From contig NZ_JACSCY010000012.1 in the NCBI RefSeq assembly GCF_014333615.1, positions 97,845 to 161,844 on the forward strand: a DNA stretch of 64,000 nt, read 5' to 3'. A program made the translations under genes and the position numbers. Below the pieces are notes generated by a model. It ran no database searches. It was not told where the DNA came from and worked only from the letters and a program-made list of their open reading frames with translations. This stretch comes from Hymenobacter citatus. GTDB taxonomy: Bacteria; Bacteroidota; Bacteroidia; Cytophagales; Hymenobacteraceae. Shown piece after piece: positions 50,788 to 59,357 of the stretch. The stretch's first letter is position 1. Each line of letters starts with the position of its first letter.

Positions 50788-52647
50788 TTATTTAGCTTTG
50801 CTGCCCAGCCATGCGCTGCGGTAGGCCTTCATCTTCTTTGTGACGGTACGCTTGTCGGCTTCGTAGGGTAGGACTTCCAAGGTAGGGTCTTCGGTCAGGG
50901 TTAGTTGGGCCGTGCGCTGTTGCCCCCGCGAGCGGTACACCACCGATATCACGTCGCCGGGCTTGTGGCGGGCCAGCAGGGCGCCGTAGGCCGTGCGGTT
51001 GGCAATGGGCTGACCATCCAATTTCGTGATGACATCCTCGCGGTCGAGGCCGGCTTGATAGAGCGGGCTGCCGGCCAGGGTAGTAGCCGGGATGGAGACT
51101 GTGCTATCCGCGTTGAACGACAGTCTGTTGGCACCAAGGCTGGCTTGGCCGGCGTGGGCTTTGCGCACCAGGAGGCCCGCCGGCGCTAGCAACTTTTCAA
51201 AATCGGGCAGAGTATGACCGTAGATGTGCTGGCGGAAAAACTGTCCGGCAAAGGCCGTGTCGCGGGCTACTTCGCCCAGCACGCGTTGCAGGTCGGCGGT
51301 GGTGTAGGGGCGGGCAGGGGCGTAGTTCTGCTGCTTGCTGCCATACTGCTGCCACAATGCCCGCATGTAAGAATCGAGGTCAGTTTTGTGGTCCTGGCGC
51401 AGCATCATGTCCAACGCCAACGCATTGGCCGCGCCAATGTAATAGTAGGAAAGGTAGGTGTTTGCGCGGTTGTTGGGGTCGATGCTGACGGCCGCATCCA
51501 CGAAAGGCGCCTGTTGGCTCATATACACCGGCGAGTAGCGCGCTGCCCCCGGCGAGTTCAGCATCGCATTCACTACTCCCGACAGGGCCTCGTCGCAGTA
51601 CTGCTGGTCGGTGCCGAAGGCGCCGGAGCGGCGTAGCAGCAGGTCGCCGTAGTACTGGGTGAAACCTTCGGCAAACCACAGGTTGCTGCTCATGTTGGCC
51701 TGCTCAAAATTGAACGGCTCCAGGTCCTGCGGGCGCAGGCGCTCCACGTTCCAGCTATGAAAAAACTCGTGCGAAACCGTACCCAGGTTATCCAACGCTC
51801 CCTGCCCGCGCAATGGGCGGCTGCTGGTGAGCGAGGTGGAATTGCGGTGCTCCATACCGTCGCCGCTGGTTTGGGGTAGGTAGTTGGCAATGAAGGTATA
51901 GCGTCCAAAATCATAGTCTGGCAGCGTGCCGAACACGGCGGCGGCTTCTTTCACTACACTCTTGGTTTTGGCCACAAAATCGTCCAGCTCGGCGGCAGTA
52001 CCATCGTGCAGCACTTGCATTTCGATGGTCTTGCCTTGCTCCTGCCAGCTACGCACTTGCTGCGCACCCAAAGAGGTAGGCGAATCCATAAGGTACTGAA
52101 AATGCGGCGCGTAATACGTGTTGCCAGCCGACTCGGGACGCAGCTGGGTGGCGGCTTTCCACTCGTTGGGCATGTCAAACTTTACCTCCACTGGGCGTTG
52201 CTCAAGGCCTCGGGCAAATGCCAGGGTGGCGGGCATGTTCAGGTGGGCATGGCGCCAGTCAATGCCGGCGTAGGTGCCATCGGTCCGGTCACCAAACAAA
52301 GTGTAGGTGAACGTGACGGTGCCATCGTGGCCGGCTACGTCCCAGCCGTAGGGGTCAGGGTGAGTCACCGTCAGCGGCTGACCTTTGGAGTTGGTGGCGC
52401 GCAAATCATACACGTTCTTGGCAAACTCATGCAGCGCATAGCGCCCCGGCGAGGAGCGGGCCATCCGTACCTGCAAGGGTGCGGTAGGCAGGTTGGTAAA
52501 CGTAGCGGTTACCTGGGCTTCGTGGTGCACGGCGTTTGGGAAAGCCACCGTGTAGCGCACGGGTGCCGAGGCAGTTTGCGCCGCCACAGGCTGGCACAGC
52601 GCCAACGGAAAAGCCAGCGCCAGGAGGAGAGTAACGTGTTTTCGCAT
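50788..52647 (-). CDS. M61 family metallopeptidase with PDZ domain
   Basis: This 619-residue exported zinc peptidase is of the glycyl aminopeptidase type. The signal peptide is MRKHVTLLLALAFPLALCQP. A beta-rich N-domain is followed by the thermolysin-like core with VSHEFFHSWNVERLRP (HExxH-type HEFFH, about residues 292-296) and the second Glu in WFAEGFTQYYGDLLL (about 327). A PDZ domain sits at about 500-590 (SLGANRLSFNADSTVSIPAT, LYQAGLDREDVITKLDGQPI). This order matches family M61. It may degrade peptides in the periplasm. Confidence 0.93.
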   Translation of the reverse strand: MRKHVTLLLALAFPLALCQPVAAQTASAPVRYTVAFPNAVHHEAQVTATFTNLPTAPLQVRMARSSPGRYALHEFAKNVYDLRATNSKGQPLTVTHPDPYGWDVAGHDGTVTFTYTLFGDRTDGTYAGIDWRHAHLNMPATLAFARGLEQRPVEVKFDMPNEWKAATQLRPESAGNTYYAPHFQYLMDSPTSLGAQQVRSWQEQGKTIEMQVLHDGTAAELDDFVAKTKSVVKEAAAVFGTLPDYDFGRYTFIANYLPQTSGDGMEHRNSTSLTSSRPLRGQGALDNLGTVSHEFFHSWNVERLRPQDLEPFNFEQANMSSNLWFAEGFTQYYGDLLLRRSGAFGTDQQYCDEALSGVVNAMLNSPGAARYSPVYMSQQAPFVDAAVSIDPNNRANTYLSYYYIGAANALALDMMLRQDHKTDLDSYMRALWQQYGSKQQNYAPARPYTTADLQRVLGEVARDTAFAGQFFRQHIYGHTLPDFEKLLAPAGLLVRKAHAGQASLGANRLSFNADSTVSIPATTLAGSPLYQAGLDREDVITKLDGQPIANRTAYGALLARHKPGDVISVVYRSRGQQRTAQLTLTEDPTLEVLPYEADKRTVTKKMKAYRSAWLGSKAK

Positions 52648-52707
52648 GAACGAATAGTCAGGAGTGGAGGTAGTAAAAGTAAGTGTTCCGCTCAGAACGC
52701 GGCCCCT

Positions 52708-53436
52708 TTAATCTATAGCTGGCTCCGAAAATACCGTTGCCTCCATCATCTGCTTAAAGAATAAGGACCTGCGTTGTGGCCGTAGCCCTACCTGCGCCAA
52801 TACCTCCTGCATGGGGGGTAGGACACGGGCCGAAATACCCGTGGTGAGTTGAAAGAAGCGGTACATCACCGCCAGCAGCCCACGATGCCACCAGCGGGTA
52901 GGCGCAGTAAAATCGGCGAGGAGCCAGGGCGCGCCGGGGCGCCGGGCTGCGTTGAGCTGCTGCACCACGCGCTGCAGTTGGTCGGGTGCAAACAAGTCGA
53001 GAAAGAAAAAGGTAAGCACGGCATCAAACTGTTCTGCTGGCAATAGTGCAGACTCAGTGCCCAGCCGAAATTCCACTTGCCCGGCCCGTTGTGGCTGGTG
53101 GCGGTGCTGCCAGGCCTGGGCCTGCGCCAGCATTTGGGCCGAGGCCTCCAGGTAAAGCACCTGGGCCTGCGGACTCTGCTGCCAGATGTCGCCCAGAATC
53201 CAGCCCGTGCCGCCCCCAATAATGAGTACCCGCGGCGCGCCCACTGGCAGTCCCGCCAGGGCTGCCTGCTGGGTGCGGCGCAGTGCCCGGCCAAATACCA
53301 TCCGCGCCAGCGCATCATAAAAAGGTGCCACGTAATCGAAGCCTTTCAGGAGGGTAGGGTTGAGGGTGAAGGAGAAAGGATGCAGTTTCCAACCAATGGG
53401 TAGCGAGTGCCCGTATCTACGATAGGTTACGGGCAA
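52708..53436 (-). CDS. Class I SAM-dependent methyltransferase
   Basis: This 242-residue protein has a Rossmann fold with the SAM motif PRVLIIGGGTGWILGDIW (about residues 70-87), then VLYLEASAQMLAQAQAW and EQFDAVLTFFFLDLFAPDQL. The N-terminal helix FDYVAPFYDALARMVFG is typical of UbiE-type methyltransferases. The first codon is TTG at 53436; the next Met (in ARMVFG) would cut into the fold, so a non-ATG start is likely. The substrate is unknown. It diverges from the PAP2 gene at 53508. Confidence 0.85.
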   Translation of the reverse strand: MPVTYRRYGHSLPIGWKLHPFSFTLNPTLLKGFDYVAPFYDALARMVFGRALRRTQQAALAGLPVGAPRVLIIGGGTGWILGDIWQQSPQAQVLYLEASAQMLAQAQAWQHRHQPQRAGQVEFRLGTESALLPAEQFDAVLTFFFLDLFAPDQLQRVVQQLNAARRPGAPWLLADFTAPTRWWHRGLLAVMYRFFQLTTGISARVLPPMQEVLAQVGLRPQRRSLFFKQMMEATVFSEPAID

Positions 53437-53507
53437 GACTAAGTACTACCCTGTAAAGATGGCTGGAAGAAGCATTATTCCCTTCGATTGAGTTTACTTC
53501 TGTTTGA

Positions 53508-54224
53508 ATGACTACTTCACTCCGGCGCCTGCTGGCAGGCATCACGTTGTTTATCACCGAGTTTACGCTTACGCTAGGGCTAGGCGCATTGGGCACCGTG
53601 GCGTTTCTGGCGATTGGGCGTGAGGTGTTTAACGAGCACGCTGTGCCCTTCGACGAAGCGGCTTTCCGCTGGACGCGCGACTTGTTTGGCCCTACCCACC
53701 AGCAGTGGGTGGAAGTGCTGACATTTTTCGCCTCGCGCAACTTCATTGTGGCGGCAGCGCTGGGGCTGATTGGCTATTTCCTGTTGGTGCGGCGGCACCG
53801 GTGGTACTCGTTGCTGGTGCCGGTGGTGGCCCTGGGTAGCATCACGCTCAACCTGCTACTCAAGAATTTCTACCACCGTCCGCGGCCGTTGCTGCCGCTG
53901 GTATCGGCTTCGGGCCTGAGCTTTCCCAGCGGCCACGCCATGATTTCGGCTTCGTTCTATGGCTTGCTGATCTACCTCGCCTACACCCACGTAGCGCGGC
54001 CTGCCCTGCGCTGGGGTCTGATGACGGGGTTAGCGCTGCTGATTTTACTTATCGGCCTCACCCGTGTGTACCTGCGCGTGCACTACGCCACCGATGTGCT
54101 GGCGGGCTACGCGGCAGGTATAGTATGGCTGCTTGTGGCTATCCCGCTGCTGAAACGCTTGGAAAAAATCGTAAAAAAACGCTTCAAACACGATCCGCAA
54201 CTCGTTGAAAAACAGCCTCTGTAG
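53508..54224 (+). CDS. PAP2-family membrane phosphatase 1
   Basis: This 238-residue integral membrane enzyme removes phosphate from lipid phosphates such as undecaprenyl or phosphatidic acid. Six helices are predicted. The three motifs are present: KNFYHRPRP (KX6RP, about residue 119), FPSGHAMI (about 140) and TRVYLRVHYATDVLAG (SRX5HX3D-like with Thr, about 185). The C-terminus is strongly basic (KIVKKRFKHDPQ). A second PAP2 protein lies 300 bp downstream beyond tRNA-Leu. The two are alike in length and motifs, so they are duplicates. Confidence 0.92.
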   Translation: MTTSLRRLLAGITLFITEFTLTLGLGALGTVAFLAIGREVFNEHAVPFDEAAFRWTRDLFGPTHQQWVEVLTFFASRNFIVAAALGLIGYFLLVRRHRWYSLLVPVVALGSITLNLLLKNFYHRPRPLLPLVSASGLSFPSGHAMISASFYGLLIYLAYTHVARPALRWGLMTGLALLILLIGLTRVYLRVHYATDVLAGYAAGIVWLLVAIPLLKRLEKIVKKRFKHDPQLVEKQPL

Positions 54225-54265
54225 AGCTATAAAGCGGTTTTTTAAGCGGTTTTTTGAAAAAAATG

Positions 54266-54297
54266 TTGCGCGAAGCGAATTCGCTGTTGTATCTTTG
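54266..54297 (+). promoter_or_regulatory. Promoter of tRNA-Leu
   Basis: TTG at 54266-54268 is followed after 21 bases by TATCTTTG at 54290-54297, an exact match to TAnnTTTG. It lies 47 bases upstream of the tRNA. Two AAGCGGTTTTTT words just before it may be the end of the upstream transcript. Confidence 0.65.
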
Positions 54298-54343
54298 CAG
54301 CATCAAACGACCACCAACAGGGCGGTTTTCTGATAAACGTGTT

Positions 54344-54425
54344 GCGCTTGTGGCGAAATTGGTAGACGCGCTGTCTTCAGGCGGCAGTTCCGCAAGGTGT
54401 GAGAGTTCGAGTCTCTCCGAGCGCA
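54344..54425 (+). tRNA. tRNA-Leu (anticodon CAG)
   Basis: An 82-base cloverleaf can be drawn. Acceptor GCGCTTG pairs with CGAGCGC with one wobble, followed by A. The D arm has GTGGCGAAATTGGTAGACGCG. The anticodon stem CTGTC/GGCAG holds loop TTCAGGC. A long variable arm (TTCCGCAAGGT) is typical of class II tRNA, and the T arm has GAGAGTTCGAGTCTCTC. CCA is not encoded. The long variable arm and CAG anticodon fix leucine. Confidence 0.96.
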
Positions 54426-54428
54426 CTG

Positions 54429-54457
54429 AAAGCCGACCCCTCACCGGGTCGGCTTTT
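54429..54457 (+). terminator. Terminator of tRNA-Leu
   Basis: AAAGCCGACCC (54429-54439) pairs with GGGTCGGCTTT (54446-54456) and is followed by a T-run. It starts three bases after the tRNA. Confidence 0.85.
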
Positions 54458-54527
54458 TTGTTTTCAGGCCAGGCTGGCTACATCCTTAAAGTATCAATGG
54501 CCATGAATAGCACGTAGGATACGCCAT

Positions 54528-55196
54528 ATGAGAAAACGTCTGCAAGAGCGCCTGGTCACGCTGACCGGTCTGATTACGTTGGAAGTGGCACTGGCCGGGT
54601 TGTTTTTTTTACTGGCCTTTGGGGTGTTTTTTTACCTCACGCGCATCGTATTTGTGCAGCACTCCACTGCGTTTGACAATTGGGCGTTTGGGCAGTTGGA
54701 TGCCTTGCGAGCAGCTACGCCGGGGCTTACGGACTGGGTGCGCGGCATCACGTTTTTTGCCTCTATGCCCTTTTTGGTAGCAGCGGCGCTGCTCATACCA
54801 GGCTTTTTGTTGTGGCGACAACAGCGGCGCGAGGCCCTCATGGTCTTTCTGGCCGTGGTAGGTGCCACGGTTTTCAACCAGTTATTGAAGCTGCATTTCC
54901 AGCGCACCCGCCCCAGCTCGGCCCTGATTCCGCAGCCGGGCTTAAGCTTTCCCAGCGGCCACGCCATGATTGGCAGCTCCTTATACGCGGCGTTGGCATG
55001 GCTGGCGTGGCGCCACGGCCAGCGTGGCGTGGCCGTGGGGCTGCTGGTGTGGGCGGCTCTTATTGGCCTTACCCGCGTGTACCTGCATGTGCACTACGCC
55101 ACCGACGTAACGGCTGGTTTTGCGGCGGGCATAGTCTGGATGTTGGTTCTGCGTACTATTCTGCGCTGGCGCCGGGGGCTCGGGCAGCCTGGGTAG
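54528..55196 (+). CDS. PAP2-family membrane phosphatase 2
   Basis: This 222-residue paralogue of the phosphatase at 53508 shares its layout: an N-terminal helix (ALAGLFFLLAFGVFFYLTRI), then KLHFQRTRPSSALI (KX6RP), FPSGHAMIGSSLY and TRVYLHVHYATDVTAGFAAG. Both copies carry the DWVR..TFFAS-like segment before the second helix (GITFFASMPFLVAAALLI). The C-terminus has fewer Lys than copy 1. It is likely to dephosphorylate an isoprenoid or lipid phosphate. A palindromic terminator follows. Confidence 0.92.
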   Translation: MRKRLQERLVTLTGLITLEVALAGLFFLLAFGVFFYLTRIVFVQHSTAFDNWAFGQLDALRAATPGLTDWVRGITFFASMPFLVAAALLIPGFLLWRQQRREALMVFLAVVGATVFNQLLKLHFQRTRPSSALIPQPGLSFPSGHAMIGSSLYAALAWLAWRHGQRGVAVGLLVWAALIGLTRVYLHVHYATDVTAGFAAGIVWMLVLRTILRWRRGLGQPG

Positions 55197-55213
55197 GTAG
55201 GGGAAAACCTAAA

Positions 55214-55245
55214 AAAGCCACCCCGAAACGTTTCGGGGTGGCTTT
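55214..55245. terminator. Bidirectional terminator, perfect palindrome
   Basis: AAAGCCACCCCGAAAC and GTTTCGGGGTGGCTTT form a 32-base perfect palindrome with A- and T-tracts. It lies between the convergent PAP2 and lipoprotein genes. Confidence 0.85.
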
Positions 55246-55272
55246 CGCTTGCAAAACGGCAATGCCGTTTGC

Positions 55273-55644
55273 TTACATAGTAGTAGCGCCGGTGGTGCCA
55301 GCCGTGCCACCGGTAGTACCAGCCGTGCCGCTGGTGGTGCCAGTAGTAGTGCCAGCCGTGGTGCCAGTGGTAGCACCATTCATGGTACCGCTGCTGCCAG
55401 TAGACATACCAGCGGTGGTAGTAGCCGCGCCAGCATCCGACATGGTGGAGGTGCCGTCTGATGGCATCGTCGACATAGTGGTATCAGCATTCATGCCCGT
55501 ATCCGAGTTCATCGTCGGGTTGGAGTCCATAGTGCTGGTTGAAGTGGTCGAGGTGTCGGTGGAAGTTGAGTCGTTGCCACAGCTAGAAAGCGACAGGGTA
55601 GCAGCGGTAAGGGCTGCAGCAGCGAAGAAGAACGTGCGTTTCAT
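55273..55644 (-). CDS. Thr/Gly/Ser-repeat lipoprotein
   Basis: This 123-residue protein has a lipoprotein signal MKRTFFFAAAALTAATLSLS with the Cys of SSCGND at about residue 23. The mature part is almost entirely Ser, Thr, Asp, Gly, Ala and Met in short imperfect repeats (TTGTTAGTTTGTTSGTAG, STMDSNPTMNSDTGMNADTT). It has no aromatic residue after the signal, so it is disordered and surface-exposed. The DNA repeats could slip and change its length. The ATG at 55644 is chosen for the signal peptide. Function is unknown. Confidence 0.72.
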   Translation of the reverse strand: MKRTFFFAAAALTAATLSLSSCGNDSTSTDTSTTSTSTMDSNPTMNSDTGMNADTTMSTMPSDGTSTMSDAGAATTTAGMSTGSSGTMNGATTGTTAGTTTGTTSGTAGTTGGTAGTTGATTM

Positions 55645-55947
55645 GGAAAGAAAGTTTCTGGTGAAAGAGTAGATACTAATGACTAACGAAACCAAGCGAC
55701 TTGCAACGGTCAGCTGTTTAGCAGCTTGCAAGACACTGGCTTTTACAGCCACATAAATCCGTAATCTTAACGGCTAGTGGCTAATTCGGTTACTCATTTG
55801 AAGTACATAATTACTTCATTATGAATTTGTTGTTGAGCTATATATCGCAAAAATACGTTCCCTGCCTGTGCTGACGGCGTTATTCGGTGTCTTAGCCAGT
55901 AGCTTTACAACCTCCTCTGCACTAGGCAGAGCAACGTATTTTTGTCT

Positions 55948-56634
55948 ATGTCCTACTCACTACTTTTGTTTGATTACGATGGCACGCTCTGCAATTCGGA
56001 AGCTGCTATCCTGCATAGTCTGCGCCAGGTATTCACGCATTACCAGGTGCCGGTGCCGCCCGAAGCCGAGTTGGAGCGAGTGGTAGGCCTGGGCTTGCCC
56101 TCACCCGATGCCCTTCAGGCATTGCGCCCGCAGTTGGCCGGGGCCGAGCTAGCGGCGTGGCTGCTCACCTACCGGAGCATCTATACCAACGAGGGAGAAG
56201 AGCTGGTGAAGCCGTTTGCGGGTGCCCGCGAGGTGCTGGCTGCGGCCCGTGCGCACAATATTGCCGTAGCCGTAGTGAGCAACAAAGGCGCCGTTACGCT
56301 GGAAACTTCCCTGACGCGCCTGGGCTTGCGCGCCGATGTGCAATTGCTGGTTGGCGACGGCAGCTACCCCGATCAGCAACTGCCTCTAAAACCCAGCCCT
56401 GTGCTCTACGAGCAAATTGTGCGGCCCTTCTTCGCGCCAGTGCTGCCCGCCGCTACCCTCATGATTGGCGATACGGCCGCCGACCTGCTCTTCGCCCGTA
56501 ATTGTGGTATCGATGCCTGCTGGGCACGCTACGGCTTCGGCGACGCCGATGCGTGCCGGGCCCTAGAACCCAAACACCAGATAGACGGCCTGCGCGACGT
56601 GCTGCGCCTGATGGTGCGTGAGAAAGCGAAGTAG
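55948..56634 (+). CDS. HAD hydrolase, phosphoglycolate phosphatase-like
   Basis: This 228-residue phosphatase has a Rossmann-type HAD fold with a helical cap (residues about 20-90). Motif I is LLLFDYDGTLCNSEAA, motif II VAVVSNKGAVTLE, the conserved Lys is in LPLKPSPVLYEQ and motif IV is TLMIGDTAADLLFARN. It is closest to the Gph group, whose members act on phosphoglycolate or other small phosphate esters. The ATG at 55948 is used; a TTG six bases before is possible. It lies 54 bp before ureD on the same strand. Confidence 0.92.
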   Translation: MSYSLLLFDYDGTLCNSEAAILHSLRQVFTHYQVPVPPEAELERVVGLGLPSPDALQALRPQLAGAELAAWLLTYRSIYTNEGEELVKPFAGAREVLAAARAHNIAVAVVSNKGAVTLETSLTRLGLRADVQLLVGDGSYPDQQLPLKPSPVLYEQIVRPFFAPVLPAATLMIGDTAADLLFARNCGIDACWARYGFGDADACRALEPKHQIDGLRDVLRLMVREKAK

Positions 56635-56688
56635 CAAAATCGGTTCGTTGTCTGCTTTTATGTTCACAACTGCCTGTATGATAGTTTA

Positions 56689-57543
56689 ATGCTCTTACCC
56701 GAAGAAAGTGCACTGGAGGTAGCCGTAGTGCGCGGCCAGTCGGTGCTGACGACGTGCCGTAGCGTGCAGCCGCTTAAGATTCTGCAACCTCGTTCGGCGG
56801 CTCGGGCCTGCCACGCGGTGCTGTCGAGCTACGGCGGTGGCTTAGTTTCCGGCGATGCCATTCGGCTGCGGGTTGGGGTAGGAGAGGAGGCACAGCTGTT
56901 TTTGGGTACGCAGGCCAATGCTAGGGTATATAAGGCAGTGGGCATGCAGGAAACGCTGCAACATACCACCGGCGCACTGGCCGAAAACGCACTGGCCGTG
57001 GTGTTTCCCGACCCTTTGGTGCCCCAGGCCGGCAGCCGCTACCGCCAGCAGCAGCACTGGCAGCTGCAAGCCGGCGCCGTGCTGCTGCTGGCCGACTGGT
57101 TCCATGCCGGCCGCACCGACAGCGGCGAACGGTTCGCCTTCACGTCGCTGCACACGGCACTACGGGTAGAGCGGCTGGGCAAGCTGACGCTACTAGACCG
57201 CTTTCAGTTTCAACCCGAGGAGCACATTGCCGCTTCGCCCGCGCACTTCGGCCCCTACCAAACCATGCTCTCGCTCTACCTGGTAGGCCCGCCCAACGAC
57301 CCGCGTTTCCGGCGGCTGGCCGAAGCGTTGCTGGCCTTGCAGCTACCCGAGCGCCGCGACCCGCATTTCACGCTGGCCACCCGCCCTTACGTGATATCCG
57401 TGGCGCCCGCCCGCGAAGATGTGTACGTGCTACGCGCTCTAGGCCTGAGTCGGGCCGACTTGCAGCCACTTTGCGAGGAATTGATGCGTGCACTAGCCTC
57501 CCCGGAGCTGCTGGGCTTCAACCCGTGGGCGCGGAAGTTTTGA
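56689..57543 (+). CDS. ureD: Urease accessory protein UreD
   Basis: This 284-residue chaperone forms the scaffold on which UreF and UreG load nickel into apo-urease. The family pattern is seen in the early FRSVQPLKILQPR-like segment, VLSSYGGGLVSGDAIRLRVG, LGTQANARVYKA and ALAVVFPDPLVPQAGSRYRQ (the UreD hallmark 'PDP..F..A.Y.Q'). ADWFHAGRTDSGERFAFTSL follows. It is on the plus strand and faces the rest of the urease genes, which lie on the minus strand. That arrangement is unusual, as ureD normally sits with ureFG. Confidence 0.92.
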   Translation: MLLPEESALEVAVVRGQSVLTTCRSVQPLKILQPRSAARACHAVLSSYGGGLVSGDAIRLRVGVGEEAQLFLGTQANARVYKAVGMQETLQHTTGALAENALAVVFPDPLVPQAGSRYRQQQHWQLQAGAVLLLADWFHAGRTDSGERFAFTSLHTALRVERLGKLTLLDRFQFQPEEHIAASPAHFGPYQTMLSLYLVGPPNDPRFRRLAEALLALQLPERRDPHFTLATRPYVISVAPAREDVYVLRALGLSRADLQPLCEELMRALASPELLGFNPWARKF

Positions 57544-57564
57544 GGAGGTGAAGGAGTGAACGAT

Positions 57565-57717
57565 GCGCGTGTAGAGACGCATCCTTGCATCTCATCGCAT
57601 GCGCCGTGTGGACGAAATCGTTCAACGACGCGCGTGTAGAGACGCATACTCGCGTCTCTTCGTATGCGCCGTGTGGACGAAATCGTTCAACGACGAGACG
57701 CAAGTATGCGTCTCTAC
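57565..57717. repeat. Tandem 65-bp repeat with GTAGAGACGCA palindromes
   Basis: A unit of 65 bases occurs at 57565-57629 and again at 57630-57694, with changes only in the middle (CCTTGCATCTC against ACTCGCGTCTC). Each starts GCGCGTGTAGAGACGCAT and ends CGTTCAACGAC. A third partial element (57695-57717, GAGACGCAAGTATGCGTCTC) is a palindrome. The GTAGAGACGCA...TGCGTCTCTAC word is a dispersed repeat type found in several phyla. Confidence 0.85.
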
Positions 57718-57760
57718 ATCCTTTTCAACGGTCCACCCGTCTCTAACAGAGCCCGCACGT

Positions 57761-58561
57761 ATGCGTAGGAATAGTCCAGCTTCGGCTGAGTCGCTGTTTC
57801 ATTTTCTCGTTTTCGCTGTGCCTGAGTTCCCTACCCCATATTACCGCTGGCCCTACCTCATGCGGCAGCGGTGGAGCCAATTGTTGTTTGCGCACTGGCC
57901 GGTAGCGCCGGAAGTGCTGCGGCCCTACCTGCCGCCGCGCCTGACGCTGGATGTATTTGAGGGCCAGGCGTGGCTGGGTGTGGTGCCGTTCACCATGAGT
58001 CATATCCGGCCGCTGGGCCTGCCCGCCGTGCCGGGCCTCAACCACCTGCACGAGCTGAACGTGCGCACCTACGCGACCCTGGATGGGGTACCGGGTGTGT
58101 GGTTCCTTTCCCTCGATGCCACTCAGCCGCTGGGCGTGTGGGCCGCCCGCACCTTATTTCACCTGCCCTACCTGCACGCCCGCATGCGCCTCACCCAGCA
58201 GGGCAATACGCTTCAAGCGGTGGCCGAGCGCACCCATGCCGGCAGCGCACCCGCCACGTTTGCCGCCACCTGGACGGTAGGGGCTCCGCTGCCGCCCGCG
58301 CAGCCAGGCTCTCTGGCGCATTTTCTCACGGAGCGCTACCATCTCTACACGGCCGGCCCCAACCTGCAGCACGATATACACGGTCCCGATCTGTGGCGCG
58401 GCCAGTTGCTGCACGCGCCCTGGCCGCTGCGCGAAGCCAAGGTAACCAGCTGGGAGTCAACGCTGATAGAAAGCCACGGTCTGCCTACCCCCACCGGCCA
58501 GCCCGTGCTCTACGCCGCCGACCCGCTCGACGTGTGGGTGCAGACGCTCCGTCGGGTGTAG
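57761..58561 (+). CDS. DUF2071 (YqjF-like) protein
   Basis: This 266-residue soluble protein belongs to the DUF2071 family. The start WPYLMRQRWSQLLFAHWPVA, EVLRPYLPPRLTLDVFEGQA and WLGVVPFTMSHIRPLGLP lead to LNHLHELNVRTYATLDGVPG and VWFLSLDAT. FLTERYHLYTAGP and LLHAPWPLREAKV are the C-terminal hallmarks. Function is not known. It lies between ureD and ureG without being a known urease gene. The ATG at 57761 is chosen since codons upstream lie in a repeat; 57860 is an alternative that keeps the domain. Confidence 0.88.
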   Translation: MRRNSPASAESLFHFLVFAVPEFPTPYYRWPYLMRQRWSQLLFAHWPVAPEVLRPYLPPRLTLDVFEGQAWLGVVPFTMSHIRPLGLPAVPGLNHLHELNVRTYATLDGVPGVWFLSLDATQPLGVWAARTLFHLPYLHARMRLTQQGNTLQAVAERTHAGSAPATFAATWTVGAPLPPAQPGSLAHFLTERYHLYTAGPNLQHDIHGPDLWRGQLLHAPWPLREAKVTSWESTLIESHGLPTPTGQPVLYAADPLDVWVQTLRRV

Positions 58562-58591
58562 CCGGAAAGACTTTTGCGGAGAACGGTTGTT

Positions 58592-59347
58592 CTACCGCCG
58601 GTCTTCCCGTACGGAGGCCAGGGCTTTGGTTTTGGCTTCTTTGATGTGGTCGATAATGACGTCGAGGTTGTAGCCGTCGAGGGCGCGGGCGAAGACGAAG
58701 GGGCCGTCGCCGCGCATTTTTTTCGAGTCGCGCTCCATCACGCCCAGGTCGGCGCGCACGAGGTGGGCAATGTCTATCTTGTTGATAACCAACAGGTCTG
58801 CCTGTGTGATGCCGGGGCCACCCTTGCGCGGAATCTTGTCGCCGCCCGATACGTCGATGACGTAGATGGAATAGTCGACCAGCTCGCGGCTGAAGTGGGC
58901 GGCTAGGTTGTCGCCGCCGCTTTCCACAAACAGGAAGTCGAGCTTGTTGTTGAAGCGCTGCATCAGCCCTTCCAGCGCGTTCATGTTCAGGGAAATATCT
59001 TCCCGAATAGCGGCGTGCGGGCAGCCGCCGGTTTCTACGCCCACAATGCGGTCTTCGGTGAGGGCGCTGTGACGGATGAGGAAGTCGGCGTCTTCGCGGG
59101 TGAAGATGTCGTTGGTGACCACGCCCAGCTCCAGCTCGTGGCGCAGCCGCTCGCACAGCGCTTTCAGCAGCGCCGTTTTGCCCGTGCCCACCGGCCCGCC
59201 AATGCCCACCGTGAAGGCCCGCTTACGGAAGTTACGGTAGGAGGGTAGGCGGCGCGTCTCCCGCTCGTTGTAGTCGCCCGGCGACTCGTAGGCTTCGTGC
59301 GGGTTGTGGCCGTGGAGCAGGAGGGCAAGTTTATCGACAAAAGCCAT
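58592..59347 (-). CDS. ureG: Urease accessory GTPase UreG
   Basis: This 251-residue GTPase delivers nickel to urease. The N-terminus [20 protein letters not shown] has several His that may bind metal. P-loop [18 protein letters not shown] is at about residues 50-67. [16 protein letters not shown] and [17 protein letters not shown] hold the CPH nickel motif. [20 protein letters not shown] supplies the NKxD motif. It is longer than typical UreG (about 205) because of the N-terminal 45 residues. The ATG at 59347 follows a 24-bp inverted repeat. Confidence 0.94.
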   Translation of the reverse strand: MAFVDKLALLLHGHNPHEAYESPGDYNERETRRLPSYRNFRKRAFTVGIGGPVGTGKTALLKALCERLRHELELGVVTNDIFTREDADFLIRHSALTEDRIVGVETGGCPHAAIREDISLNMNALEGLMQRFNNKLDFLFVESGGDNLAAHFSRELVDYSIYVIDVSGGDKIPRKGGPGITQADLLVINKIDIAHLVRADLGVMERDSKKMRGDGPFVFARALDGYNLDVIIDHIKEAKTKALASVREDRR

Positions 59348-59357
59348 GTGGTAGGAA

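Noticed and set aside
53436..53507. Possible extra coding start for the methyltransferase upstream of 53436
   Set aside because: No in-frame ATG or GTG extends the domain sensibly, and the gap holds a short palindrome (CCCGTA/TTACGGG) and the divergent PAP2 promoter region.
54254..54517. Open frame across tRNA-Leu
   Set aside because: It spans the promoter, tRNA and terminator, so it is not coding.
57565..57717. Possible CRISPR-like array from the 65-bp repeats
   Set aside because: There are only two and a half units, with no spacers and an internal palindrome. No cas gene is near.
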